Assembly (NCBI GenBank): GCA_903882905.1
Contig: CAIRYW010000021.1
Location: 1 to 47,949 of the forward strand
Length of the DNA stretch: 47,949 bases
Reading direction: 5' to 3'
Source of the DNA: an uncultured bacterium
GTDB lineage: Bacteria > Patescibacteriota > Minisyncoccia > Phycocordibacterales > CAIRYW01
Shown here: positions 8,482 to 17,372 of the stretch, piece after piece
Layout: each line of letters begins with the position of its first letter
Numbering within the stretch: position 1 is the first letter of the stretch
Program-made: the position numbers and the translations under genes
Notes under the pieces: generated by a model
What the model was told of the DNA's origin: nothing
The model's database searches: none
The model's input: the letters and a program-made list of their open reading frames with translations, nothing else

Positions 8482-9750
8482 ATGAAATATCATAAAACAA
8501 CTCTAAAAAACGGCTTGAGGATTATTACTATTCCTATGAAGAACACAGAAACTGTGACTGTTATGGTTTTGGTAAAAGCAGGAAGTGATTATGAGACAAG
8601 AGAAATAAACGGAATCTCACACTTCTTAGAACACATGTGTTTTCAGGGGACAAAAACTCGTCCAAATTCTGGTGATATTTCGCGTGAACTTGATTCTCTT
8701 GGTGCACAGTCAAATGCTTTTACTAGTAAAGAATTTACTGGTTATTGGGCCAAGGCGCACAAAAAACACTTTCCAAAAATTTTAGATGTTGTCTCTGATA
8801 TTTACTTAAATCCAATTTTTAAAGAAGACGCAATCGAAAGAGAAAAGGGGGTAGTGGTAGAAGAAATAAAAATGTATGAAGACTTGCCACAGCACAAAGT
8901 TGGCGAAGTTTTTGAAGAACTTCTCTATGGAACTCAGCCTGCTGGTTGGCCAATTATTGGAAGTGAGAAAAACGTTCGATCTTTTACAAAAGAACAAATT
9001 TTTAATTATAGAAAAAAACATTACACTGCAAAAAATACAATCCTGGTTATTGCAGGAGGAATTGAAACGAAAAAAGCAGAAACATTGGCCAAGAAATATT
9101 TTACTTCAATTACTGGAGGCTTGAAAAATAAACATGAAAAGACAAACAGCGCGCAAGAAAATCCAAAGATAAAACTTCATTTTAAAGAAACAGATCAAGC
9201 CCATATTATTTTAGGTTTTAGATCTTTTGATGTAAAAAATAAAGACAATCCAAAAATTGCAGTCCTGGAAGCTATATTAGGACGAGGTATGAGTTCACGA
9301 CTTTTCAGAAAACTTCGAGATGATTTGGGAATTTGTTATTACGTTCGTGCGGGTAACGATACAGCAGATGATAGAGGTTTTTTTGCAGTTGCTTCAGGAC
9401 TTTCAAAAGATAGAGTGAAAATTGGTATTGAAGCGATACTTGGAGAAATTAAAAAAATTAAAACGGAATTAGTGTCGGCAGAAGAACTTAGAAAGGCTAA
9501 AGATTTAATGATTGGAAATATGTATCTTTCGCTTGAGACTTCTGATTCTTACGCAGATTTTTATTCTTTCCAGGATTTGTATGATTTAAAAATAAAAACT
9601 CCAGAAGAAAAAGAAAAACGCATAGAAAAAATTACAGCAAAAGACATAATGGACATGGCTAATAAAATTTTTGATAAAAAAACTATGAATTTGGCCATAG
9701 TTGGACCTTTTAAAGATGAGGGGGAATTTAAGGACATACTTAAGATCTGA
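8482..9750 (+). CDS. M16 (insulinase-like) zinc peptidase
   Basis: HFLEHMCFQGT (HxxEH) and downstream E-rich region; GLRIITIPMKNTETVTVMVLVKAGSDYE. Confidence 0.9.
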   Translation: MKYHKTTLKNGLRIITIPMKNTETVTVMVLVKAGSDYETREINGISHFLEHMCFQGTKTRPNSGDISRELDSLGAQSNAFTSKEFTGYWAKAHKKHFPKILDVVSDIYLNPIFKEDAIEREKGVVVEEIKMYEDLPQHKVGEVFEELLYGTQPAGWPIIGSEKNVRSFTKEQIFNYRKKHYTAKNTILVIAGGIETKKAETLAKKYFTSITGGLKNKHEKTNSAQENPKIKLHFKETDQAHIILGFRSFDVKNKDNPKIAVLEAILGRGMSSRLFRKLRDDLGICYYVRAGNDTADDRGFFAVASGLSKDRVKIGIEAILGEIKKIKTELVSAEELRKAKDLMIGNMYLSLETSDSYADFYSFQDLYDLKIKTPEEKEKRIEKITAKDIMDMANKIFDKKTMNLAIVGPFKDEGEFKDILKI

Positions 9751-9807
9751 TTAGGTATATTCTTCTGGAACCTGTAAAAACCTTCGAAAAGTGATATATT
9801 AAAGCGC

Positions 9808-10854
9808 ATGGAAGATAAAAATATTTCAATTAATATCACTTCAAGCACGATTGTTAAAACATTGGCAATTATTGCTATAGCTGCAATCCTATTTTTTTTG
9901 AAGGGAATTATCATCATTGTTCTAACCGCAATTGTCATTTCTTCTGCTGTGGAGCCTGGAATAATGTGGTTTGAGAAGAAAAAATTTCCAAGAATTATTG
10001 GAGTTATTGCAATATATTTGTTAGTAGTTTTGCTCGTAGGAATACTTTTCTTATCAATAATTCCGATATTTCTTCAGGATATTTCTGGCGTGGTTTCAAG
10101 TATCCCAACTTATTTAAATCAAATTTCAAGTTACTTTCCGATTCTTGATGATAGTTTTTTACAAGGCTATGTTCCTATTTTACAGAATATTGCTACATCT
10201 ATTTCAAGTACAGGTCTATTTAATCAAGTGCAATCTTCAACCGATTTTATTGCTACTGCTACTAAGGTAATTAATTCTGGACTGAGTGCAATTTTGATTG
10301 GAGTTCTTTCTTTTTATTTTTCTGTAACAAAGGATGGTGTTGAATATTTTTTGCGAATCATAACTCCATACAAACACGAGCAGTATGTCTTGGATTTATG
10401 GAAAAGAACAAAAATAAAAATTGGGGCATGGCTTCAAGGACAATTGATTTTAGGTCTGGTTGTTGGTGTGATGGTTTATATTCCACTTGCTATACTCGGA
10501 ATTAGACATGCTTTACTTTTAGCGATTACAGCTTCAATCTTAGAAATTATTCCAGTTTTCGGACCAACACTTTTTGCTATTCCAGGAATTCTTCTTACAC
10601 TTTTGGACAAAGGTATCGTTTTGGCTCTTGTGGTGACTGGAATGTACGTCATTGTTCAACAGTTTGAAAATTATCTTCTTTATCCTGCTGTGGTAAAGAA
10701 GATAGTTGGTATTTCTCCTCTTATAATTATTTTAGCTTTGGCTATAGGTTTTGAACTTTTTGGATTTTTAGGTTTGATTCTAGCCGTTCCGCTATCAGTT
10801 CTTATTGTTGAATATATTCAGGATGTGGACAAGAAAAAAGTAAAAAATTCTTAA
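9808..10854 (+). CDS. AI-2E family transporter/permease
   Basis: Multiple TM segments; ILEIIPVFGPTLFAIPGILLTLL and FLGLILAVPLSVL motifs. Confidence 0.85.
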   Translation: MEDKNISINITSSTIVKTLAIIAIAAILFFLKGIIIIVLTAIVISSAVEPGIMWFEKKKFPRIIGVIAIYLLVVLLVGILFLSIIPIFLQDISGVVSSIPTYLNQISSYFPILDDSFLQGYVPILQNIATSISSTGLFNQVQSSTDFIATATKVINSGLSAILIGVLSFYFSVTKDGVEYFLRIITPYKHEQYVLDLWKRTKIKIGAWLQGQLILGLVVGVMVYIPLAILGIRHALLLAITASILEIIPVFGPTLFAIPGILLTLLDKGIVLALVVTGMYVIVQQFENYLLYPAVVKKIVGISPLIIILALAIGFELFGFLGLILAVPLSVLIVEYIQDVDKKKVKNS

Positions 10855-10861
10855 TTTTAAA

Positions 10862-12310
10862 ATGTCTGAAAAATCTTTATACATAACAACTACATTGCCG
10901 TATGTAAATGCAGAACCACATCTTGGCCATGCAATGGAATTTATCAGAGCAGATGTAATTGCTCGTTATAAAAAACTACAAGGTTTTGATGTATTTTTTA
11001 ATACAGGGACAGATGAGCATGGGATGAAACTTTACGAGGGAGCAAAGATAGAAGGAAAATCAACACAAGATTACGTTGATTTTTATGCAGAAAAAGTTAA
11101 AGATCTTCTAAAGCTTTTAAGTATTAGTGTAGATGTTCATTTCATTCGAACTACTGACGAAAAGCACGTATCAGCCGCAACGGCTTTCTGGAAAAAAGTG
11201 AATGAAAATGGATATATTTACAAAAAAAATTACAAAGCAAAATATTGTGTTGGATGTGAAGAAGAAAAAAAGGACAGTGAGCTTATAAATGGTAGATGTT
11301 CTATCCATTCAAATTTAGAACTTGAGATAATTGAAGAAGAAAATTATTTTTTCAAGTATTCAGCTTTTCAAGAAAAACTTTTAAATTTTTATGAGAAAAA
11401 CCCAACTTTTGTTATTCCCGATTTTCGTCTGAACGAAATGAAAGGTTTTGTGAAAAATGGTTTGCAGGATTTTAGTATTTCTCGATTAAAGACAAAAATG
11501 CCCTGGGGGATTGAGGTTCCAGGAGATCCAGATCATATAATGTATGTTTGGTTTGACGCACTTGTAAGCTATATTGCAACTTTGGGGTATCCAAATATAG
11601 AAGGAGACTTTAAGAAATACTGGGTGGACGGAGAAACAATTCAATATTGCGGAAAAGACAATAATCGTTTTCAGTCGGCAATGTGGCAGGCAATGCTTAT
11701 GGCTTGTGATTTACCAAATACAACCCATGTTATTGTGGACGGCTTTATAACTGGAGAAGGTGGCGTAAAGATGAGTAAATCGCTAGGTAATGTTACTAAT
11801 CCAAAGAATCTGATCCAAGAGTTTGGGACAGATGCCCTACGTTATTTTTTGCTTAGAGAAGTAAGTTCTTTTGAAGATTCTCCATTCACTATTGAGAGGT
11901 TCAAAGATGCTTACAATTCAGGATTAGCAAACGGTATTGGAAACCTTACATCTAGAATTATGAAAATGGCAGAGACTAATCTCGAAGAACCAATAAAAAA
12001 TACAGCTAATTTTATAGATGTTTACCCAGATTTTACTAGTTCTATAAATAATTTTGATATACAGCGTGCGTGTAATGTAATCTGGCATTGGATAGGTCAA
12101 TTGGATCAAAAAATTCAAGAAACTATGCCTTTCAAATTAATCAAAACTGATCCAGTTAAAGCAAAAGAGATAATAACTGAATTGGTATATGAGTTGTCCA
12201 AGATTTCTGAATGTCTCTCTGTGATTTTACCTGAAACATCAGAAAAAATAAAAAAACTAATAAAGGAAAATAAATCTCCTAGTGTGCCGTTATTTTTGAG
12301 GAAAGAATAA
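10862..12310 (+). CDS. metG: Methionyl-tRNA synthetase
   Basis: TTTLPYVNAEPHLGHAMEFIRADVIARY, KMSKSLGN, FNTGTDEHG. Confidence 0.95.
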   Translation: MSEKSLYITTTLPYVNAEPHLGHAMEFIRADVIARYKKLQGFDVFFNTGTDEHGMKLYEGAKIEGKSTQDYVDFYAEKVKDLLKLLSISVDVHFIRTTDEKHVSAATAFWKKVNENGYIYKKNYKAKYCVGCEEEKKDSELINGRCSIHSNLELEIIEEENYFFKYSAFQEKLLNFYEKNPTFVIPDFRLNEMKGFVKNGLQDFSISRLKTKMPWGIEVPGDPDHIMYVWFDALVSYIATLGYPNIEGDFKKYWVDGETIQYCGKDNNRFQSAMWQAMLMACDLPNTTHVIVDGFITGEGGVKMSKSLGNVTNPKNLIQEFGTDALRYFLLREVSSFEDSPFTIERFKDAYNSGLANGIGNLTSRIMKMAETNLEEPIKNTANFIDVYPDFTSSINNFDIQRACNVIWHWIGQLDQKIQETMPFKLIKTDPVKAKEIITELVYELSKISECLSVILPETSEKIKKLIKENKSPSVPLFLRKE

Positions 12311-12314
12311 ATTT

Positions 12315-13163
12315 ATGGAATTTAAATATATTGATAATCATGCACACCTAAATTTTTCTGCGTATGAGGCAGATAGGCAGGAGACAATAAAAAGAGCAGA
12401 GGATGCAGGAGTTGCTGTAATTAATGTTGGTACTCAAAAAGATACTTCAAAAAAATGCGTCGAGATTGCAGAATCGGCCGACAATTGCTTTGCAATTGTC
12501 GGCCTCCATCCCGTCCATACTTCAAAATCTTTTCATGATGAAAAAGAAATAGGGGAAGGAGGAGTAGAGTTTACTTCTCGTGGAGAAATTTTTGATTATG
12601 ACTATTACAAAAAACTTTGTCAGTCTCCAAAAGTAGTTGGGATTGGCGAATGCGGATTAGACTACTATAGGTGTGAGTTGCAAGGTGCAAGTTTTGAGGA
12701 GGAAAAAGAAAAACAAAAAGAGGTATTCCGAAAACAAATAGAGTTGGCTATAGAGGTGAAAAAACCGCTTATGCTTCACATTCGGGAGGCTTATAAGGAT
12801 GTCCTTGAAATCTTAACTCAAAACTCAAAACTCAAAACTCTAACCTATCCAGGGAATGCACATTTTTTTGCTGGCACTCTTGAAGAAGCAAAAGAATTTT
12901 TGGATTTGGGATTTACTCTTTCATTTACTGGGGTGATAACTTTCGCTAAGCAGTACGAAGAATTAATTAAATTTGTTCCTTTGGAAATGATGTTGTCCGA
13001 AACTGACTGTCCATATGTTTCTCCAGTCCCTTACAGAGGGAAGCGAAATGAACCAGCTTATGTAATTGAAGTTATTAAAAAAATCGCTGAAATTAAAGGT
13101 TTACCATTTGAAGAAGTTGCAAAACAACTTCGAGAAAATTCAAAGCGAGTTTGGGGGATATAA
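12315..13163 (+). CDS. tatD: TatD family hydrolase/DNase
   Basis: YIDNHAHLNF, VGLHPVH, IGECGLDYY, SETDCPYVSPVPYRGKRNEPAYV. Confidence 0.92.
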   Translation: MEFKYIDNHAHLNFSAYEADRQETIKRAEDAGVAVINVGTQKDTSKKCVEIAESADNCFAIVGLHPVHTSKSFHDEKEIGEGGVEFTSRGEIFDYDYYKKLCQSPKVVGIGECGLDYYRCELQGASFEEEKEKQKEVFRKQIELAIEVKKPLMLHIREAYKDVLEILTQNSKLKTLTYPGNAHFFAGTLEEAKEFLDLGFTLSFTGVITFAKQYEELIKFVPLEMMLSETDCPYVSPVPYRGKRNEPAYVIEVIKKIAEIKGLPFEEVAKQLRENSKRVWGI

Positions 13164-13209
13164 ATAAATTTGAAGTTTATAAAGTAAAAATAGCCCTCTA
13201 ATCTGTAAG

Positions 13210-13243
13210 CTGTGGATAAAGTGCCATAGGTCGGTCCTTGGGG
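13210..13243 (+). repeat. REP-like element copy A
   Basis: ctgtggataaagtgccataggtcggtccttgggg. Confidence 0.85.
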
Positions 13244-13289
13244 TTTGCTTGAGATTTTTTGATTTCGTGATATTGTACTTGAACCGTCA

Positions 13290-13320
13290 TTTATAGGCGG
13301 TTTATTAGTTTATTTAAAAA
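13290..13320 (+). promoter_or_regulatory. Possible S6:S18 leader hairpin upstream of rpsF
   Basis: aaccgtc-atttata-ggcggtt stem in the short rpsF leader; match to the S6:S18 motif not tested. Confidence 0.3.
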
Positions 13321-13324
13321 AAAT

Positions 13325-13804
13325 ATGGAAGAAAATGCCACCAAGGAGCAAGGGAGAGTCTACGAAATAGGCTTTCACATAGCTCCGATTGTGGGCGACG
13401 AAAATGTTGCTCACGAAGTCTCAGGCATCAAAGCCTTGCTTGAAAAAGCAAAAGTTGAGGTTGTTTCTGAAGACTTTCCAAGGTTGCGTGCCCTTTCTTA
13501 TCCTCTCTCAAAGAAGATAAAGGGTGCGAAGAAGATTTTTACTGAGTGTTATTTCGGTTGGGTTAAATTTGAAGTAAACCCAGAGGCAATCAGGGAAATA
13601 GAAAAGGAGGTCGAGAAACTTGAAAACGTAGTTCGTTTTCTTATCATCAAAACGGTCAAAGAAAACACTCTTTATGGTGCAAAATTTGCAGCAAAAGAAA
13701 GAATGTCTTTCAAAAAACCAGATGTTGTAAAGAAAGATGAACCAAAGGTTGAAGTTGACGTTGTTGAAGTGGATAAAGCTATTGATGATCTTATAGTAGA
13801 ATAG
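13325..13804 (+). CDS. rpsF: Ribosomal protein bS6
   Basis: YEIGFHIAPI...; operon context with ssb and rpsR. Confidence 0.85.
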   Translation: MEENATKEQGRVYEIGFHIAPIVGDENVAHEVSGIKALLEKAKVEVVSEDFPRLRALSYPLSKKIKGAKKIFTECYFGWVKFEVNPEAIREIEKEVEKLENVVRFLIIKTVKENTLYGAKFAAKERMSFKKPDVVKKDEPKVEVDVVEVDKAIDDLIVE

Positions 13805-13838
13805 TTATAAGTTCGGTATTAACTAATCACATAAAAAT

Positions 13839-14297
13839 ATGTATCTAAACAAAGCACTTATTTTTGGAAATCTAACACGCGACCCTGAGATCAAGGCTCT
13901 GCCTTCTGGAATCAAGGTTGCAAGTTTTTCTGTTGCTACTAACAGAGTCTGGAAAGACAAAGATGGTAAAAAACAAGAATCAGCAGATTTTCACAACATA
14001 GTAGTTTTTGGAAGACAAGCAGAAATTGTTGGTCAGTATATTAAAAAGGGTTCATCAATTTTTGTTGAGGGAAGAATGCAGACAAGAAGTTGGGATGCGC
14101 AAGATGGAACAAAAAAATATCGCACTGAAGTAATTGCTGATAGAGTTCAATTTGGTCCACGTGCAGGTTCTGGTACTTCTACACAATCCGATACATCAAA
14201 CTCATCAAAGAAATTCGACTCTGCCCCAGAAACAGACAATGGCGGAGAATTAAAATATCCTGAAGAGGAAATAAACGTGGAAGACATTCCATTTTAA
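13839..14297 (+). CDS. ssb: Single-stranded DNA-binding protein
   Basis: NKALIFGNLTRDPEIKALPSGIKVASFSVATNR; acidic tail ending EEEINVEDIPF. Confidence 0.95.
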   Translation: MYLNKALIFGNLTRDPEIKALPSGIKVASFSVATNRVWKDKDGKKQESADFHNIVVFGRQAEIVGQYIKKGSSIFVEGRMQTRSWDAQDGTKKYRTEVIADRVQFGPRAGSGTSTQSDTSNSSKKFDSAPETDNGGELKYPEEEINVEDIPF

Positions 14298-14314
14298 TTA
14301 AAAAAATTAAAATT

Positions 14315-14584
14315 ATGGCCAATTTTGAAAATACAAAATTTTGGGAGACAGTAGCTTTCGGACAATTTGCTCCAGAATCTCTAAAACTTGCAGCGCAAGA
14401 GGGCAAAATAGATGAATCAAATTACAATGAAGCGATGGTCTCTGTAAGAGAAATTGTAGAAACGGCAGGATATCCTGATGTAGCAACTTCTGACCATTTA
14501 GTAGGTATTATGGAAGCGGCTGGAATACAAGAAGCTAATAAAGATGTCACTTCCTTATTAGAGAAATTGCGTAATGAGAAATAA
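14315..14584 (+). CDS. Hypothetical protein in the S6-SSB-S18 operon
   Basis: 89-aa ORF tightly spaced between ssb and rpsR. Confidence 0.7.
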   Translation: MANFENTKFWETVAFGQFAPESLKLAAQEGKIDESNYNEAMVSVREIVETAGYPDVATSDHLVGIMEAAGIQEANKDVTSLLEKLRNEK

Positions 14585-14589
14585 AAATT

Positions 14590-14796
14590 ATGAAATCACA
14601 ACAATGCTTTTTTAAGCAAAATAATATTCAACATATCGATTATAAGGATATTGATATCCTAAAAAGATTTATCAATCCACACGGAAGAATCTTAGCAAAG
14701 AAAAGAAGTGGGGTATCTGCAAAGAACCAAAGAAATCTAGCGCTTGCAATCAAGCGTGCAAGATTTATGGCACTTATGCCTTTTGTTGCTAGATAA
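14590..14796 (+). CDS. rpsR: Ribosomal protein bS18
   Basis: [50 protein letters not shown]. Confidence 0.93.
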   Translation: MKSQQCFFKQNNIQHIDYKDIDILKRFINPHGRILAKKRSGVSAKNQRNLALAIKRARFMALMPFVAR

Positions 14797-14834
14797 ATTA
14801 GAAAAATAACGAGTAGAGCGAGTATATTTTTCTT

Positions 14835-14874
14835 ACCCAGCACATTCTTTTTGAATAAAAAGAATGTGCTGGGT
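14835..14874. repeat. Perfect 18-bp palindrome, copy 1
   Basis: acccagcacattcttttt-gaat-aaaaagaatgtgctgggt. Confidence 0.95.
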
Positions 14875-14911
14875 GATGATTTGAAATTCGCAAGCTCATA
14901 ACAAATCAATC

Positions 14912-15478
14912 ATGGCTATACTTGAATATAACGAAATTACAGTTCGAAGTTACATCGTAGTTGAAGGGGAACCATATGAAGTAATTGATAATCATATTTT
15001 TCGAATGCAACAGCGAAAGCCTCAAAACAAAACAAAGCTTCGTAATATGATTTCTGGAAGAGTTATGGATATGACTTTCCATGCTTCGGACAAAGTCCCG
15101 GAAGCAGATATTGAAAAAAAAGAAGCAAAATATCTTTACAATACAAAAGGTGAGTGGTGGTTTTGCGCTCCAAATAATCCGAGCGATAGATATAAGATTG
15201 AACTTGATTCTTTAGGAGATGGAATGAAATTTGTAAAACCAAATACAATTGTAGATCTATTAATGTTCGGAGAAAGAATCATTGGAGTAAGACTTCCGGT
15301 AAAAGTTGAACTAAAAGTTACTGAGGCTCATCCTGCAGTTAAAGGTAATACTGCTAAAGGCGGAAACAAGCTTGTTGTTCTTGAAACTGGAGCAACATTA
15401 GATGTTCCTATGTTCATAAACGAAGGAGATGTAATTAGAGTTAATACAGAAACAGGGGATTACGTGGAAAGAGTTTAG
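14912..15478 (+). CDS. efp: Elongation factor P
   Basis: VEGEPYEVIDNHIFR..KLRNMISG; C-terminal FINEGDVIRVNTETGDYVERV. Confidence 0.93.
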   Translation: MAILEYNEITVRSYIVVEGEPYEVIDNHIFRMQQRKPQNKTKLRNMISGRVMDMTFHASDKVPEADIEKKEAKYLYNTKGEWWFCAPNNPSDRYKIELDSLGDGMKFVKPNTIVDLLMFGERIIGVRLPVKVELKVTEAHPAVKGNTAKGGNKLVVLETGATLDVPMFINEGDVIRVNTETGDYVERV

Positions 15479-15490
15479 ATTTAAAACAAA

Positions 15491-15523
15491 AGCCCCGCCA
15501 CGAAAGTGGCGGGGCTTTTGTTT
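15491..15523 (+). terminator. efp terminator
   Basis: agccccgccac-gaaa-gtggcggggcttttgttt. Confidence 0.9.
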
Positions 15524-15560
15524 ACCTGTGGATAAACTACCCAAGGACCGTCCTTGGGTA
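15524..15560 (+). repeat. REP-like element copy B (rearranged core)
   Basis: acctgtggataaactacccaaggaccgtccttgggta directly after a terminator. Confidence 0.8.
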
Positions 15561-15564
15561 TGTT

Positions 15565-15710
15565 AATATCAAGGTATGAATTTTAATTATTCATCAGCGA
15601 TTAAGGTGTCCGTGTCAAAGCATTTATGCTTGAGGCCTTAATTCTGTTGTTTAATTTAGAAACCCTATAGACAAAAGAATCAAGCCCTCAAGTGAGGGTT
15701 TTGTTCTTTT
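15565..15710 (+). ncRNA. Candidate small structured RNA ending in a terminator
   Basis: Nested stem ttaagg..(aagcat-tt-atgctt)..ccttaa and terminal ccctcaagtgaggg-ttttgttctttt. Confidence 0.35.
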
Positions 15711-15741
15711 AGCAAACAAACAAATAACCGGAGATCCAAAA

Positions 15742-15801
15742 ATGAACCCTATATTCTACCCATTCGAAGGTGGCATTGAAATAGATTGGTTGGAGGAATA
15801 G
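15742..15801 (+). CDS. Candidate 19-aa small ORF MNPIFYPFEGGIEIDWLEE
   Basis: accggaga upstream as a possible RBS; followed by terminator at 15832-15860. Confidence 0.3.
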   Translation: MNPIFYPFEGGIEIDWLEE

Positions 15802-15831
15802 TCCAAACCAAACAAAAGTTTGCAGTTATGT

Positions 15832-15860
15832 TGTCCGACCTTACGCGTCGGACATTTTTA
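15832..15860 (+). terminator. Rho-independent terminator
   Basis: tgtccgac-cttacgc-gtcggaca-ttttta. Confidence 0.8.
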
Positions 15861-15861
15861 T

Positions 15862-16188
15862 TTAACGAGTTCTCTGTTTTAAAATTTGGGTAGCAATATT
15901 TGCAGCGACTTGCTTTGCGTATTCCTCAAGAATTATTTTTGGATCACGGCCTAGTTTTTCTTTTCCTTCCTGTCTCTCATCTGGAGATAAATAAAAAAGT
16001 TTGAGTTTAGGATTATATATTCTTGAATAAATTTGTTGAACTAATATGTCGTGAGAATAACTTCTTAGTAAAGCTTTCTCTTCTTCTGGAAGTTCGTTTA
16101 TAAGGTGCCAAGCAGAGATTCCACCTGTTTCGCATATTTCATTTATTCTCTCTCCAACATCTTTTATTCCTTCTGGACTTCCTGACAT
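15862..16188 (-). CDS. Hypothetical protein
   Basis: 108-aa ORF downstream of recA, same strand. Confidence 0.65.
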   Translation of the reverse strand: MSGSPEGIKDVGERINEICETGGISAWHLINELPEEEKALLRSYSHDILVQQIYSRIYNPKLKLFYLSPDERQEGKEKLGRDPKIILEEYAKQVAANIATQILKQRTR

Positions 16189-16225
16189 ATTATTTTCTTC
16201 CTATTTATAAACTTCCAAATTATTT

Positions 16226-17311
16226 TTACTCCTCTGGTTTTTCTTCTTCTAGATCAGCAGGGGATGGAGCGACGTTGAAACCATCTTCTTTCATGAATTT
16301 TTTTATCTTTCCAAGAATTTCATCAGCAACTTTTTTGTTATCACGAAGAAATTGTCTTGTGGCATCATATCCGCGTCCAAGTGTTAATTCTCCATATTTG
16401 TAAGAATTTCCGCTCTTTTGTAGAAGTTCCATTTTCTCTCCAAGAGCCATAATTTCTCCTTCACGGGAGATTCCTTCGTTGTACATTAAGTCAAATTCTG
16501 TTTGCTTGAATGGCGCAGCTACTTTGTTTTTTACAACTTTAACTCTGACTCTTCCTCCCATAACCTCATCACCTTTTTTAATTTGTGCAATTCTACGGAT
16601 ATCAAGTCTTACAGATGTGTAAAATTTTAGAGCTTTCCCTCCTGGAGTTGTTTCTGGATTTCCAAACATTACGCCGATTTGCATTCTGATTTGGTTGATG
16701 AAAATTACAATTGTTTTTGAACGAGCTACAATTGCAGTTAGTTTTCTAAGGGCTTGGGACATAAGGCGTGCTTGTTTTCCAACGTGATATGCACCCATAT
16801 CACCTTCGATTTCATCTTTTGGAGTAAGTGCAGCTACTGAGTCGATAACAATGACATCAAGTTTTCCTGAACGAACCAAAGACTCAACAATTTCTAGTGC
16901 TTGTTCTCCTGTATCTGGCTGAGAAATTAAAAGTTCATCAAGTTTTACTCCAAGCCTGCCTGCATATTGAGGATCCATTGCGTGCTCTGCATCAATAAAC
17001 GCACAAATTCCTCCAAGCTTTTGGGCTTCTGCGATTACATGAAGAGATAAAGTCGTTTTACCAGAAGATTCTGGGCCAAAAATTTCGATAATTCTTCCTC
17101 GGGGAAGTCCTCCAACTCCAAGAGCTTCATCAAGTCCGATTGAACCTGTTGAGATTGCATTTACATCTACTCTTGGTTTATCACCAAGCATCATGATTGC
17201 GTCCTCTCCGAATTTACTTTTTATCGCTTTGAGAGTGTCTTCAATACCTGAAGAATTTGTTTTTTTTTCGATTGCCTCACCTTTAGTTTTTTTCTTTCCT
17301 AATTTTGCCAT
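16226..17311 (-). CDS. recA: Recombinase RecA
   Basis: [73 protein letters not shown]. Confidence 0.98.
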   Translation of the reverse strand: MAKLGKKKTKGEAIEKKTNSSGIEDTLKAIKSKFGEDAIMMLGDKPRVDVNAISTGSIGLDEALGVGGLPRGRIIEIFGPESSGKTTLSLHVIAEAQKLGGICAFIDAEHAMDPQYAGRLGVKLDELLISQPDTGEQALEIVESLVRSGKLDVIVIDSVAALTPKDEIEGDMGAYHVGKQARLMSQALRKLTAIVARSKTIVIFINQIRMQIGVMFGNPETTPGGKALKFYTSVRLDIRRIAQIKKGDEVMGGRVRVKVVKNKVAAPFKQTEFDLMYNEGISREGEIMALGEKMELLQKSGNSYKYGELTLGRGYDATRQFLRDNKKVADEILGKIKKFMKEDGFNVAPSPADLEEEKPEE

Positions 17312-17372
17312 TTTATTTTTAATTAATTATTAAATTTTCTTTTCAACACAAGGTTAAATTATATTTCCGACC

